In this document: positions 27,401 to 34,051 of the stretch, piece after piece | Position numbering within the stretch: position 1 is the stretch's first letter | Layout: the number at the start of each line of letters is the position of its first letter | Position numbers and translations under genes: made by a program | The notes under the pieces: generated by a model | What the model saw: the letters and a program-made list of their open reading frames with translations, nothing else | What the model was told of the DNA's origin: nothing | Database searches by the model: none | Source of the DNA: CAZTGZ01 sp964613385 | GTDB taxonomy: Bacteria > Bacteroidota > Bacteroidia > NS11-12g > UBA9320 | NCBI GenBank assembly: GCA_964613385.1 | Contig: CAZTGZ010000003.1 | Coordinates: 62,001-126,000 of the forward strand | Direction: 5' to 3' | DNA length: 64,000 bases

Positions 27401-30252
27401 ACAATGGGACGGATGCAGGTTCTTATACTACTTCCGGCAATATTTCTGCTCCCGGTGTAGGTCAGGATCTTACCTTCGATTTTGGTTATATCGGTTATAG
27501 CATAGGAAATCTGGTGTGGTGGGATTTAGATGGAGATGGTCAGAAGGATGGAGGTGAGTCCGGAATCGAAGGGGTTGAGGTGAAATTGATTGACTCGAGA
27601 GGACAGCTTTTTGCGACAACCACCACGGATGTGAATGGCAAGTATTATTTCTATGGACTTCCTCAGGGATATTATCAAGTGGCCATTGGATCATCCCTGA
27701 ATTCCGGGGTACTTCTGGGAGCTACAGCTTCCACTTCTAATCTGGTAGCTGATACAGACAATAACAGCAATGGAAGCACGGTAGATACTGCGGAAATTAC
27801 CACAGAATTTTTCTCAGTAATTTCTGAACAAGTGTATTTGGGTGGAAGCGCTGAACCGACGAATGAAAGCGATGAAGACCCGAAATCCGGACAAGCGGAT
27901 AATATGTCGAACCTGAGCATCGATTTTGGTTTCTATAAATTGAGAATTGGAAATCGGGTTTGGTTGGATGGAGATGCCGACGGGATTCAGGACAATGATG
28001 AAAGGGGCATCGGAGGAGTTACCCTCAAACTTTACGACGGAACAGGATCACAAATTTACAATTGCGAAGACCGAACCATCGAAACCAATATGTCCGCAGC
28101 AGGCCATAATGGAGGTGATTACAACTTCTCCGCAGACTGGATTTTCATGGGCGGTGGTTCCCTTGCATCCGGTGAGATGTTAATCAGTGACTTAGATAGC
28201 GCGCGGCGCCATTTTGTCCGGCCAACGGATTATTCATATGACTCTATTGTTATTAGATTTGATTTGAAGAAGAATGCATCTCTGGATGCCTCAGATGTAC
28301 TTTCCGTGCAATACCACAATGGAAGTAGCTGGACAACACTGGATGATATTTCCGGTTCTGAAATCCTGAGTACTTCCTCATTCAATACATTCGTATATAA
28401 CTCAATCTCTACGCCCGGTCTTACATCGGTCTCAGGGATTCGTTTTTCAGAAGGTAGCGGCATTTCCGGTACAGAAATTGTGTATGTCGACAACCTCATC
28501 ATTGCCTTTAAAAAGGCTTGCACGGAGATAAGCACGGAAACAGATGCCGACGGGTATTATTATTTTTCTTCGGCTTCACATTATCTAACACCTTCAACTA
28601 CCTATCAGATTCGCATTGCAGAAGCTCAGGATTCATTGGATGGATTCACCATTTCATTAACTGGACAAGGTAATTCTTCTACGGACAATAACGGAACGGA
28701 CGCAGGTTCTTACATAACCAGTGGAAACATCAGTTCACTTGCTTCCGGTGACGATTTGAGTTTTGATTTTGGATTCACCGGATACAGTGTAGGGAACCTT
28801 ATTTGGTGGGATACCGACAATGACGGCACCAAGGATGGGGATGAAATTGGTATTCCCGGCGTTCAAGTAGCACTCTTAGACGCGTCCGGAGTTCTCATGT
28901 ATACCACTACTACCGATGCAAATGGAAAATACCATTTTCATGGTTTAATGTCAGGTGATTACCAGGTTGCGGTTACTTCAAACCTCAATTCTGGCATTCT
29001 TGCCGGAGCTGAAATACCGGCTACCACCACAACAGCCGATACAGACAACAACAACAATGGTAGCGCAACCAACCCCGAAGGTAGCTCAGCTACAGAAGTG
29101 TCGTTTTCTTCAATTTCAGAACAATTTACCCTGGGAAGTAAAAATGAACCTACCAATGAAACAGATGAGGATGTTAAAACAAATCAACCGGATAATCAGA
29201 GCAATCTGACCATTGATTTCGGATTTGTGCCTCCTCAAACGGCCATCGGAAATTTAGTGTTTGGTGACTTGAATAATAATGGAATATTTGACTTTGGAGA
29301 CACGACGGTCATCAACATTAAAGTTTATCTGTACAAGGATATGAATGGAGATTTTAATCCGGAGAGCATAGTAGATTCTACCACGACTATTTCCGGCGGA
29401 TTATATCAATTCATTAATCCAGGGCCGGGCACTTATCGCGTAGTAATTGCTCCATCTAATTTCAACAGCGGACAAATGTTGAACGGAGCTACTTCAACCA
29501 CCCATGCCAATTCAGGTGACAGTTTGACGGATAATAACAGTGAAGGAACGCAAAGTGGTATTTTTAGATTGCAACCGAACAGTCAACCTACATTGGATTT
29601 GTCAGATGATGCCATTGCCGGAGATTTCGGGGTAATTATCGGTGACGATGATGCCAACTTCACTTTTGATTTCGGATTTATGGGCGGCGCTGTACCCGTA
29701 AGTTGGTTGTATTTTGAAGCGAACCTGGATGAAGCCAAACGAAATGGTCTTTTAACTTGGGCAACTGCCTCAGAAAAGAATAACCAATATTTCGAAATTC
29801 AGAGAAGTTTTGATGCAGAGAACTTTGAGATATTAGGTTATGTCAATTCCAAAGCAGAAGGCGGTAATTCTCAGGATGTATTGAAGTATGGTTTTGTGGA
29901 TCAGGATATCCAAGCGCTGAATAAATCCATAATTTATTACAGAATTCGTCAGGTTGATTTTGACGGGAAGTATGAATATTCAGCAACCAGGGCGGTTTAT
30001 CCGGGTATGTTGAATCAGATTCAGATTTATCCGAATCCTGTGATTGAAAATGTACATGTAAACATGACAAAATCAGCGAATTCCAGAGTTATTCGGGTAT
30101 TGTCCGCAACAGGTCAGCTACTGTTTGAAAACAACATTGCCGTTGGAGTTGAAAAATATGAATTGGATATGTCATCATATTCAAAAGGAACCTATCTCAT
30201 CCAGATTATAGATGGAAATCTGATGAGTCAACACAAAGTAATTCGCAGATAA
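21481..30252 (+). CDS. Giant secreted SdrD_B-repeat protein with T9SS sorting domain
   Basis: Predicted surface or extracellular protein of 2923 residues. Signal peptide 1-23 (...SAMAGAQ). Residues 24-45 (TVFRDLNGDGTRQ) begin with an SdrD_B-like motif. Residues about 140-710 look like a beta-propeller (GSVYGVAYSKKANKIFVAAY; GDLDISDDGKYLFVTNLYDRRIYMIEL, split here). Ten SdrD_B (Cna-B-like) modules follow, starting near 722, 881, 1011, 1290, 1439, 1727, 2008, 2156, 2437 and 2589; each opens with IGNxVWxDxDxDGxQDxxExGI, a calcium-loop pattern. Modules 3, 5, 6 and 8 contain an inserted ~150-residue domain. The end (about 2740-2923) holds a fibronectin-like segment and a type A T9SS signal (IQIYPNPVIENV...KGTYLIQI). 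Likely a stalk-like adhesin; function is inference. Confidence 0.88.
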   Translation: MTYSRMGALWACVLLCSAMAGAQTSGTVFRDLNGDGTRQSTVGTFQEPAVQGVYINVYNSSDVWVASFLSGADGTFSIPTSGTSFNGIEGSNTGFVASSQSIRLEFVIPSNSTDRGKISNVLDYASSGASVYGSQIRFITSGTSGNNFALNNPADFVFNTASASNTIYLALQQLGNSTASSGTSKDGIAFLKTTYNNNGTPTFTADEKLATMGQIGSVYGVAYSKKANKIFVAAYLKRHSGFGPANGNTNHAPGAIYIIDPTLSSSSTPAAASFFMSLDQLGYPTHNSTGSPAYGLNKSFTLSSNGLSGDELEHSISYIEKGWAVIGTNAQRGLPNDFTTASHDTAAFGQIGKLSLGDLDISDDGKYLFVTNLYDRRIYMIELNSDTTPTSASIVNSWELPNPPLRSQSGIPFASSTYKDEYDNTDFYTGDRGLQRPFALKYHRGKLFIGSVTTGEGANGSSIKDNNAGAPEYTDLWAYVWKLDVNQGFDQTPAIQFPLNFERSTNTDEVNETWNIWNQTLVAPTNKGINIVANQQPIFSDIEFDSEGAMVLSFRDRNGDQLAYNNYMLTGTEMRSAWVYGDSYRAYYNASTGAYEIERNGREGLNSSKPPTLGAFGLEGPFGGEFYFEDGMEKANGVPNTPRYHVNCGQGSLALLPGKNEVLVTQMDPINIWSGGVSTFDNTNGTNTVDLQVYEGDATGDIGKANGLGDLEIFAENAVIEIGNRVWSDSDADGIQDAGESGIQNVSVYLYSNGPDGIAGNADDVQVGSTTTNSTGNYYFTTASGTDGSGVDYGVNILPLMGYNVRIGNGDWNSGTGVGNGDLANKYLTTRNVSGNGLADHSDNDASLNGYNYPMISFVTGDYGQNNHSYDFGFSPPYATLGNRVWFDENSNGVFDEDASQGINGVTVQLYKETSSGSGIYTLNKSTLTTNDEFNNPGYYRFIITDTANFKVKFIHASGVAIIQNSAAATDNNSDPNPADGLTLAVAMNPGLTGIYRENMTIDAGFKLVEISNLVWMDADGDGVQDAGEGGIKGVVLELYDSIGNPVYVCKSETEATDFYSVEDNDGTINFGSSWVVSGTGSSIFEGELIISGQTGVAVRDVSRPSFFQVDSVQFSFELKQIGLSSSENFQVDYYNGSSWVSLDNITAAEITGDYQTFSYNSASVPGLLNIDSIRFREGSFANADLVYADNLNITFEKACAPARDTTDANGNYSFNLLKHNILPTTTYQIRISESQDSISHYITTLKGMGTSLTDNNGADSGSYISSVNIVSPYTGSDPSFDFGLIGYSVGNLIWWDSDNDGNKDASESGISNVELALLNSDGSLRETTTTDAEGKYLFSGLPAGSYQIAVTSSLSQGVLKGATIPTTTTTADTDNNNNGNAVNPNSNPATVTFSSISEVFVLASKAEPTNESDEDPMASQPDNQSNLTIDFGFYILTIGDKVWVDADADGVQDNNEEGIADIYVELCDNSGNLKYIGCSDDNVATDFSSTSHNSGSLNFNGSWSVSGGSTAVTSGVLRVYGNVGTATRAVNRPGSYAIDTVTVSFNAFQTGLDTTETILVEYNNGTEWKTLETLYGYAGIIGMLNTTTRSFSFSSVDYPGLVNITSIRFRENPSKGFGTSDYVTIDDLNISFAESCAPARVQTDANGNYYFNSAVHGLTASTNYKIRIAKDQDALLNYSITSTGMGTSTTDNNATLSGDYFITGTISSPANGSDFSFDFGFYPVLIGNYVWIDTDADGVQDVNERGIRGVELQLYRTNGVLYKYSCGPDSVATNFYYDNNNSGSLNFTGKWTSATAPSSLIQNERLVMTDLRDASRYFNPPAYDSISLVTVTYDVLEGAGIANTDGIRVQYYNGSSWQNLDTVLGTQINTSTFTTISVSSASISGVKDIRGIRFYEHAGLGASEYIYVDNLKIVFEGKCNAETETDESGLYLFGKGDGIQPGGQYQIRITETQDSLNGFVITTTGGGTSSNDNNGTDAGSYTTSGNISAPGVGQDLTFDFGYIGYSIGNLVWWDLDGDGQKDGGESGIEGVEVKLIDSRGQLFATTTTDVNGKYYFYGLPQGYYQVAIGSSLNSGVLLGATASTSNLVADTDNNSNGSTVDTAEITTEFFSVISEQVYLGGSAEPTNESDEDPKSGQADNMSNLSIDFGFYKLRIGNRVWLDGDADGIQDNDERGIGGVTLKLYDGTGSQIYNCEDRTIETNMSAAGHNGGDYNFSADWIFMGGGSLASGEMLISDLDSARRHFVRPTDYSYDSIVIRFDLKKNASLDASDVLSVQYHNGSSWTTLDDISGSEILSTSSFNTFVYNSISTPGLTSVSGIRFSEGSGISGTEIVYVDNLIIAFKKACTEISTETDADGYYYFSSASHYLTPSTTYQIRIAEAQDSLDGFTISLTGQGNSSTDNNGTDAGSYITSGNISSLASGDDLSFDFGFTGYSVGNLIWWDTDNDGTKDGDEIGIPGVQVALLDASGVLMYTTTTDANGKYHFHGLMSGDYQVAVTSNLNSGILAGAEIPATTTTADTDNNNNGSATNPEGSSATEVSFSSISEQFTLGSKNEPTNETDEDVKTNQPDNQSNLTIDFGFVPPQTAIGNLVFGDLNNNGIFDFGDTTVINIKVYLYKDMNGDFNPESIVDSTTTISGGLYQFINPGPGTYRVVIAPSNFNSGQMLNGATSTTHANSGDSLTDNNSEGTQSGIFRLQPNSQPTLDLSDDAIAGDFGVIIGDDDANFTFDFGFMGGAVPVSWLYFEANLDEAKRNGLLTWATASEKNNQYFEIQRSFDAENFEILGYVNSKAEGGNSQDVLKYGFVDQDIQALNKSIIYYRIRQVDFDGKYEYSATRAVYPGMLNQIQIYPNPVIENVHVNMTKSANSRVIRVLSATGQLLFENNIAVGVEKYELDMSSYSKGTYLIQIIDGNLMSQHKVIRR
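24511..29244 (+). repeat. Higher-order tandem repeat inside the giant gene (long and short modules)
   Basis: Modules alternate between a long form of about 280 codons (starting 24511, 25795, 26659, 27946) and a short form of about 150 codons (starting 25348, 27502, 28789). Long plus short makes a unit of about 1.29 kb present three times, with one extra long module at 25795. Long modules differ by an inserted domain at about 24646-25080, 25932-26391, 26797-27240 and 28081-28521. Short modules share GYSxGNLxWWDxDxDG and the AEPTNESDEDP-type segment. Confidence 0.85.
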
Positions 30253-30318
30253 CCATGCTGCAAAGACCTTAAGTTAGCTTAAGATTCGTATCGATTAGTA
30301 TGATTTGTTAGTTGCTAG

Positions 30319-30354
30319 GATGCGGGGTGTTTTGCGCCCCGCATCATTTTTTAT
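30319..30354 (+). terminator. Intrinsic terminator after the giant gene
   Basis: GATGCGGGG ... CCCCGCATC, a perfect 9-bp GC-rich stem with a 9-base loop, followed by ATTTTTTAT. It overlaps the stop codon of the convergent propeller-lipoprotein gene. A small CTTAAG-TTAG-CTTAAG hairpin precedes it at 30268-30283. Confidence 0.88.
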
Positions 30355-31258
30355 ACAATGTTTCAGCATAAAGCCATTGTTGCTTGCCCCTGTCATATTT
30401 GAATACATAATTATTTTCATGTATTTCGGTAGGAGCCGTTAAATTATACCGAAAAGTAACACCTTTAACCAGCAAGGTCCCATCCTCCCGAATCGACATT
30501 TTCTTTGCTCTGTCATCACCTTTTGGGCCCAACATAGAAAGACTAAATTCCCATTGTGGCTTTCCAATAAACTTGCCGTTTTGGGCTATTTCGATAGAGT
30601 AAATATCGGAACTCCTGGCATGCCCCATTAAAAGTCGCTTTTGTCCGCTTATTCCACTTAGTGTCAATCCTAAAATATCCCATCCTTCTATTTGATCGGT
30701 AATTTCTCCGTTATCGGATTGGAGAATGTAAACGGCGCCTTTTTCTGCTTTCTCATCTGATCCCCAAACGGAAGAGGCTATAAGAAACTTTCCATGACAA
30801 TCGTAATGCAAACCTAAGATTCCATAGGGATTCTGATCCGGTACAGAAGAAGTTACGGGCAACGAAGCAAATTTTTTCATGATACCGGAATGTCCATCTA
30901 CCCTGTAAATATTTTGTTGTTCATTCCCGTTTGTGTTCAAAACATTAATAACAGGAATAGGTGCTACCCAGGTATTTCCAAATTCATCTGTCGTCATGGC
31001 CCCCAAATCACCGGTCATTTTCCAACTCTCGTGCTGATAAGTGGCACCGGTTTGTAAATCAACCAATACAAGTCCCCGCTTTTTTTTAACGGAAGTGCTC
31101 AGTGCGGCGTACTTGGTTTGAATGTTTGTCCCCGCGACATAAGCAGGCAAAACAGCGCAAGATGATTTACCCATTTTTCTGGCTTCTTCTTTGGAAACTT
31201 TAGGATTGCAGGAATTCAAGATTACCGCAATCAGAATTAAAATAGCATTCGATCTCAT
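30344..31258 (-). CDS. Beta-propeller-like lipoprotein, unknown function
   Basis: I do not recognise a named family. From the ATG at 31258 the product is 304 residues, with a lipoprotein signal (MRSNAILILIAVILNSC, Cys17). The rest reads as repeated beta-blades: GLVLVDLQTGATYQHE, MTTDEFGNTWVAPI, NIYRVDGHSGIMKKF, LHYDCHGKFLIAS, GAVYILQSDNGEIT, DIYSIEIAQNGKFIG and NYVFKYDRGKQQWLY, i.e. about six or seven blades like SMP-30/NHL propellers. It overlaps the upstream amine-oxidase-like gene by four bases (ATGA), so it is the last gene of a three-gene coupled unit with a di-heme cytochrome. A propeller partner is also found in methylamine dehydrogenase-type systems, which is suggestive only. Confidence 0.75.
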   Translation of the reverse strand: MRSNAILILIAVILNSCNPKVSKEEARKMGKSSCAVLPAYVAGTNIQTKYAALSTSVKKKRGLVLVDLQTGATYQHESWKMTGDLGAMTTDEFGNTWVAPIPVINVLNTNGNEQQNIYRVDGHSGIMKKFASLPVTSSVPDQNPYGILGLHYDCHGKFLIASSVWGSDEKAEKGAVYILQSDNGEITDQIEGWDILGLTLSGISGQKRLLMGHARSSDIYSIEIAQNGKFIGKPQWEFSLSMLGPKGDDRAKKMSIREDGTLLVKGVTFRYNLTAPTEIHENNYVFKYDRGKQQWLYAETLYKK

Positions 31259-33003
31259 GGAGTAGATATTGGTGTGAACATAGGACCGCTGATGCAAGGC
31301 CAGGTGCGGGTTTTGTAAATTCCGTCTTCGAGATATGATTCGGCCCAGCAATATTCATTTCCTTTCCGTCCATCGTTTTTCAGTTGTGAAACATACCATA
31401 GAACCAAAGGAGTATTTTCAATTTTTTCAGGTTTGGAGCCAATGAATTTTTCGGGACCTTGTTCAAAATTTGTGTTGCAACAGGGTCCAATTGTAGGTAG
31501 ATCAGCGTCTCCTTCATCTAAATTGGGATGATATTGCGTGACATAGGTATAAGCGAAATCACCTCGGTTATGCTCGAACTGTCCATTTCCCGGGGCCATT
31601 AAATACATTCCGGAGGCAGAAGTTTTTATCCGGTAACAATACTGCTTTTGGTAGTACTCAGTAAAATCACCCTGCAATGCCCACTGCTCTTGTTTCCAGG
31701 GCATCCAGTCACCATTTTTATACTGTTCAAAATTCTGTTGTCCTCCTTCAAATACAATACGGGTTACCGGACGATAAGTTCCATCGCTTCCACAACCTCT
31801 GCCCAAGCTTCCGGTGCCAATTCTAAAGCTGCCATCATCATAAAATTCAAATCTTTGAATATAGCTGTAATTACAAGGCGTCGGCCATTGTTCACTTACA
31901 AAAATCTGTTCAAGTGCAAATCCTGTTCCCTGCGCATTTTTCATAGCTTTTATTTTAGCCTGATCCTGAGCCACTACTGCCGCAGCACTGAATGCCGGGC
32001 ATCCGATGGCATCGCTGTATCCAAAACCATCGGTATTGCTGTATACCACATGGAAATCGACAAGTTTGGCACTTTTTAAAATGTGCTTACCCCTGAATTT
32101 CACCTGGCTTATTTCCAATCCATCACTTCCGGTTAATGCATAGTCCATTTCCCAGTCTCCTTTTTTCAGATGTATGGGCGTTCGGCAGTTACATTTCATT
32201 ACTTGTTCAAGCCTCATTTGCCTTTCCGTTACTGGTTCAGAAGGCCCGGAATTTCCAACATGTGTCCAGCGAAGACCTACCAATCTCATTTCTGTCAAAT
32301 CAACAATAGCCCATAAAGCCTTCTCTCCTTTAACAAAAGTGGGTGCCGCGCACAAATGCATACTTCTCTCGCATTTGGTTCGGTTTAAAGCGGTTTTAGT
32401 TGCCGACATAATGGCATCGGTTTCTCCGGGTTTAAAACCTAATGCTTTGGCTGTGGCAGGTGCATGAATGGCAATATCCGTGGCCAATGCACTCAAAGTT
32501 GCATTCAAATCTGGCTGCATCAGTTTATAGGAGTCAGCTTTGATGATTTTAGCTGCCTTAACATCAACAAAAAGAATCCAGGTGGTATTGAGTGCGTAAT
32601 TGTACAATTCTACCCTGTAACAGCCTTCCATAGAGCTCCTTTGTCCCAACTCACCATAGGCGGCTGTCCGTATACTGAAGACCTCATTCAACATGGGTTT
32701 GCCGGAATTTTTATCCTTAAAAACGGATCGTAACGGGGCGAAATTCATGGCCATTTCCTGGGCTATATTTTTCTCATTATCAAGGGAATCCAACTTTATA
32801 ACTGGCGTTTCAGTTTTCAATACTTCTTGAATCTTTTTTCTTCTTATGAGCGCCAAGGGAGATGTAGACGGATTCAGACTTTCCTCCAGATATATTGCCG
32901 AAGAATCCAACGGGTCAGATTTGCGTTCCGTTTCTTTTTTGCAGGAAACGAAAATGGAATGGATCAGAAGGAAAAACATCAAATACTTATGGAATGGCAA
33001 CAT
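31255..33003 (-). CDS. Divergent copper-amine-oxidase-like lipoprotein lacking the copper histidines
   Basis: 582 residues with a lipoprotein-type signal (HSIFVSC, Cys21). My unaided alignment places it with copper amine oxidases: an N-terminal cystatin-like part (WAIVDLTEMRLVGL, 231-244, like the VVDLNTMEVV end of the N3 domain); DGLEISQVKFRGKHILKSAK (294-313), like EGL.L..V...GR.ILYRAS; LVDFHVVYSN (314-323) like EM.VPYGD; an aspartate in YSDAIG (Asp331) at the catalytic-base place; and TPCNYSY (375-381), matching T-x-x-N-Y-[DE]-Y with Tyr379 at the TPQ position, then FEFYDDGSF. The H-x-H copper ligands expected about 50 residues later and the late third His are not visible. It overlaps its neighbours on both sides. 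It could be a pseudo-enzyme or carry a differently made cofactor. Confidence 0.6.
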   Translation of the reverse strand: MLPFHKYLMFFLLIHSIFVSCKKETERKSDPLDSSAIYLEESLNPSTSPLALIRRKKIQEVLKTETPVIKLDSLDNEKNIAQEMAMNFAPLRSVFKDKNSGKPMLNEVFSIRTAAYGELGQRSSMEGCYRVELYNYALNTTWILFVDVKAAKIIKADSYKLMQPDLNATLSALATDIAIHAPATAKALGFKPGETDAIMSATKTALNRTKCERSMHLCAAPTFVKGEKALWAIVDLTEMRLVGLRWTHVGNSGPSEPVTERQMRLEQVMKCNCRTPIHLKKGDWEMDYALTGSDGLEISQVKFRGKHILKSAKLVDFHVVYSNTDGFGYSDAIGCPAFSAAAVVAQDQAKIKAMKNAQGTGFALEQIFVSEQWPTPCNYSYIQRFEFYDDGSFRIGTGSLGRGCGSDGTYRPVTRIVFEGGQQNFEQYKNGDWMPWKQEQWALQGDFTEYYQKQYCYRIKTSASGMYLMAPGNGQFEHNRGDFAYTYVTQYHPNLDEGDADLPTIGPCCNTNFEQGPEKFIGSKPEKIENTPLVLWYVSQLKNDGRKGNEYCWAESYLEDGIYKTRTWPCISGPMFTPISTP

Positions 33004-33940
33004 AATTTGTATCGGTAAGGGTATGTAGAAAATGGATCAAATGAATTTTATCGGCTTGCTTTATATCTCTGGCAGTTCCCGGCATCCGCAAATCGTGTAA
33101 TTCCAAAGCTTGCGTCAAATCCATAGCAGACCCATCGTGCAAATAAGGCGCTGTAATGGCAACATTTCGCAAGGATGGAATGCAAAACAGGAAAGTGTCA
33201 GTCATTTTGCCGGTTCTCAAATATGCGCCTGAATCTTTCTGATGTGAGTTGAGTCTCACAAATGCGATAGATTGGGTCGCACCTTTTGTATTTCGGGTAA
33301 AATGCGGTGGTGGATGACAGGAAATACAATTTAGTTGGTTAAATACGACCCAACCTTTTGATTCTTTGTCGTTTAGTGCTAATTTTTTTTGCAAATGCCT
33401 ATCAAATTTTGATTGGCCACCCTGTATGGATTTTACGAAGGCAGACAGTGATTTTACCACTAAAGGGCCGTTGATATGCTTCACCCCAAGTTTTTGTAAA
33501 AGTTGAACGTAACCGGTATCAGAAGACAATTTTTGAAATATAGCCACACTGTCTAAATGCAGTCCTAATTCCAGTGGATTTTCATGGAACAAAGGACGGA
33601 GATGCTGTGATTCCAGGGTAGAGGTTAGTGGGTCCGCCCGATTGAAGAATTGTTGGTCTGCACAATTCAAAAGCCCCGGACTATTTCGGAGCAAAGGTGT
33701 CCCGTCGGGTGTAATGGATGTCCTGTAACCATCGGACCAGCCGAAGTCAGGATGATGGCAACCGGAACATGAGCGGCTTCCATTCCAGGAAAGACGAGAA
33801 TCGAAAAATAACTTTTGGCCTAATTGAATGAATACTTCCTTTTCCGGAGCCTTATTTTGAGCATTCCAAATAATGAACACGGAGCAACAAACAGCCAAAA
33901 CTAAAATGAACAAAGTAATCCGTCGGGACAGTCTTGACAT
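32987..33940 (-). CDS. Di-heme cytochrome c peroxidase / MauG family protein
   Basis: Periplasmic di-heme protein of 317 residues anchored by an N-terminal hydrophobic helix (9-26). It has two heme c motifs, CSGCH (58-62) and CISCH (205-209), LFFDSRLSWNGSRSCSGCH-type entry, and the late SLRNVAITAPYLHDGS (256-271) typical of bacterial cytochrome c peroxidases and MauG. The residue 14 after the HDG histidine, which by my alignment is the axial ligand of the second heme (Met in peroxidases, Tyr in MauG), is His282 here. The gene is first of a coupled unit: its end overlaps the amine-oxidase-like gene by 17 bases. Peroxide removal or oxidation of its neighbour's protein are both possible. Confidence 0.85.
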   Translation of the reverse strand: MSRLSRRITLFILVLAVCCSVFIIWNAQNKAPEKEVFIQLGQKLFFDSRLSWNGSRSCSGCHHPDFGWSDGYRTSITPDGTPLLRNSPGLLNCADQQFFNRADPLTSTLESQHLRPLFHENPLELGLHLDSVAIFQKLSSDTGYVQLLQKLGVKHINGPLVVKSLSAFVKSIQGGQSKFDRHLQKKLALNDKESKGWVVFNQLNCISCHPPPHFTRNTKGATQSIAFVRLNSHQKDSGAYLRTGKMTDTFLFCIPSLRNVAITAPYLHDGSAMDLTQALELHDLRMPGTARDIKQADKIHLIHFLHTLTDTNYVAIP

Positions 33941-33956
33941 GGCATCAGAATGCCTT

Positions 33957-33964
33957 CAAATTTA
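33957..33964 (-). promoter_or_regulatory. TAnnTTTG -7 box for the di-heme/amine-oxidase-like operon
   Basis: TAAATTTG on the minus strand, 16 bases before the ATG at 33940. Between box and ATG lies a perfect GGCAT-TCTG-ATGCC hairpin (33941-33954) that touches the start codon. Confidence 0.5.
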
Positions 33965-33997
33965 TGGGCTATTTGGCCAAGTGCCTGTCTGAAAATA

Positions 33998-34029
33998 GAA
34001 AAAGCCGGAGAATATTTCCCCAGCTTTTC
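33998..34029 (-). terminator. Intrinsic terminator after the 953-residue T9SS protein gene
   Basis: On the minus strand, AAAAGCTGGGG, a seven-base loop, CTCCGGCTTTTTC: a stem of about 12 bp with two G-U pairs and a T run. It lies just after the stop at 34052. Confidence 0.75.
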
Positions 34030-34051
34030 AACGTTCAAATGAAATGCTTAA

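Noticed and set aside
24511..29244. Regular repeats that might suggest a CRISPR array or satellite
   Set aside because: The repeats are protein-coding modules in frame, of hundreds of bases, without short identical repeats and unique spacers.
31648..32079. 143-codon plus-strand frame inside the amine-oxidase-like gene
   Set aside because: The minus-strand frame is longer, has a signal peptide and coupled neighbours; this one has none of these.
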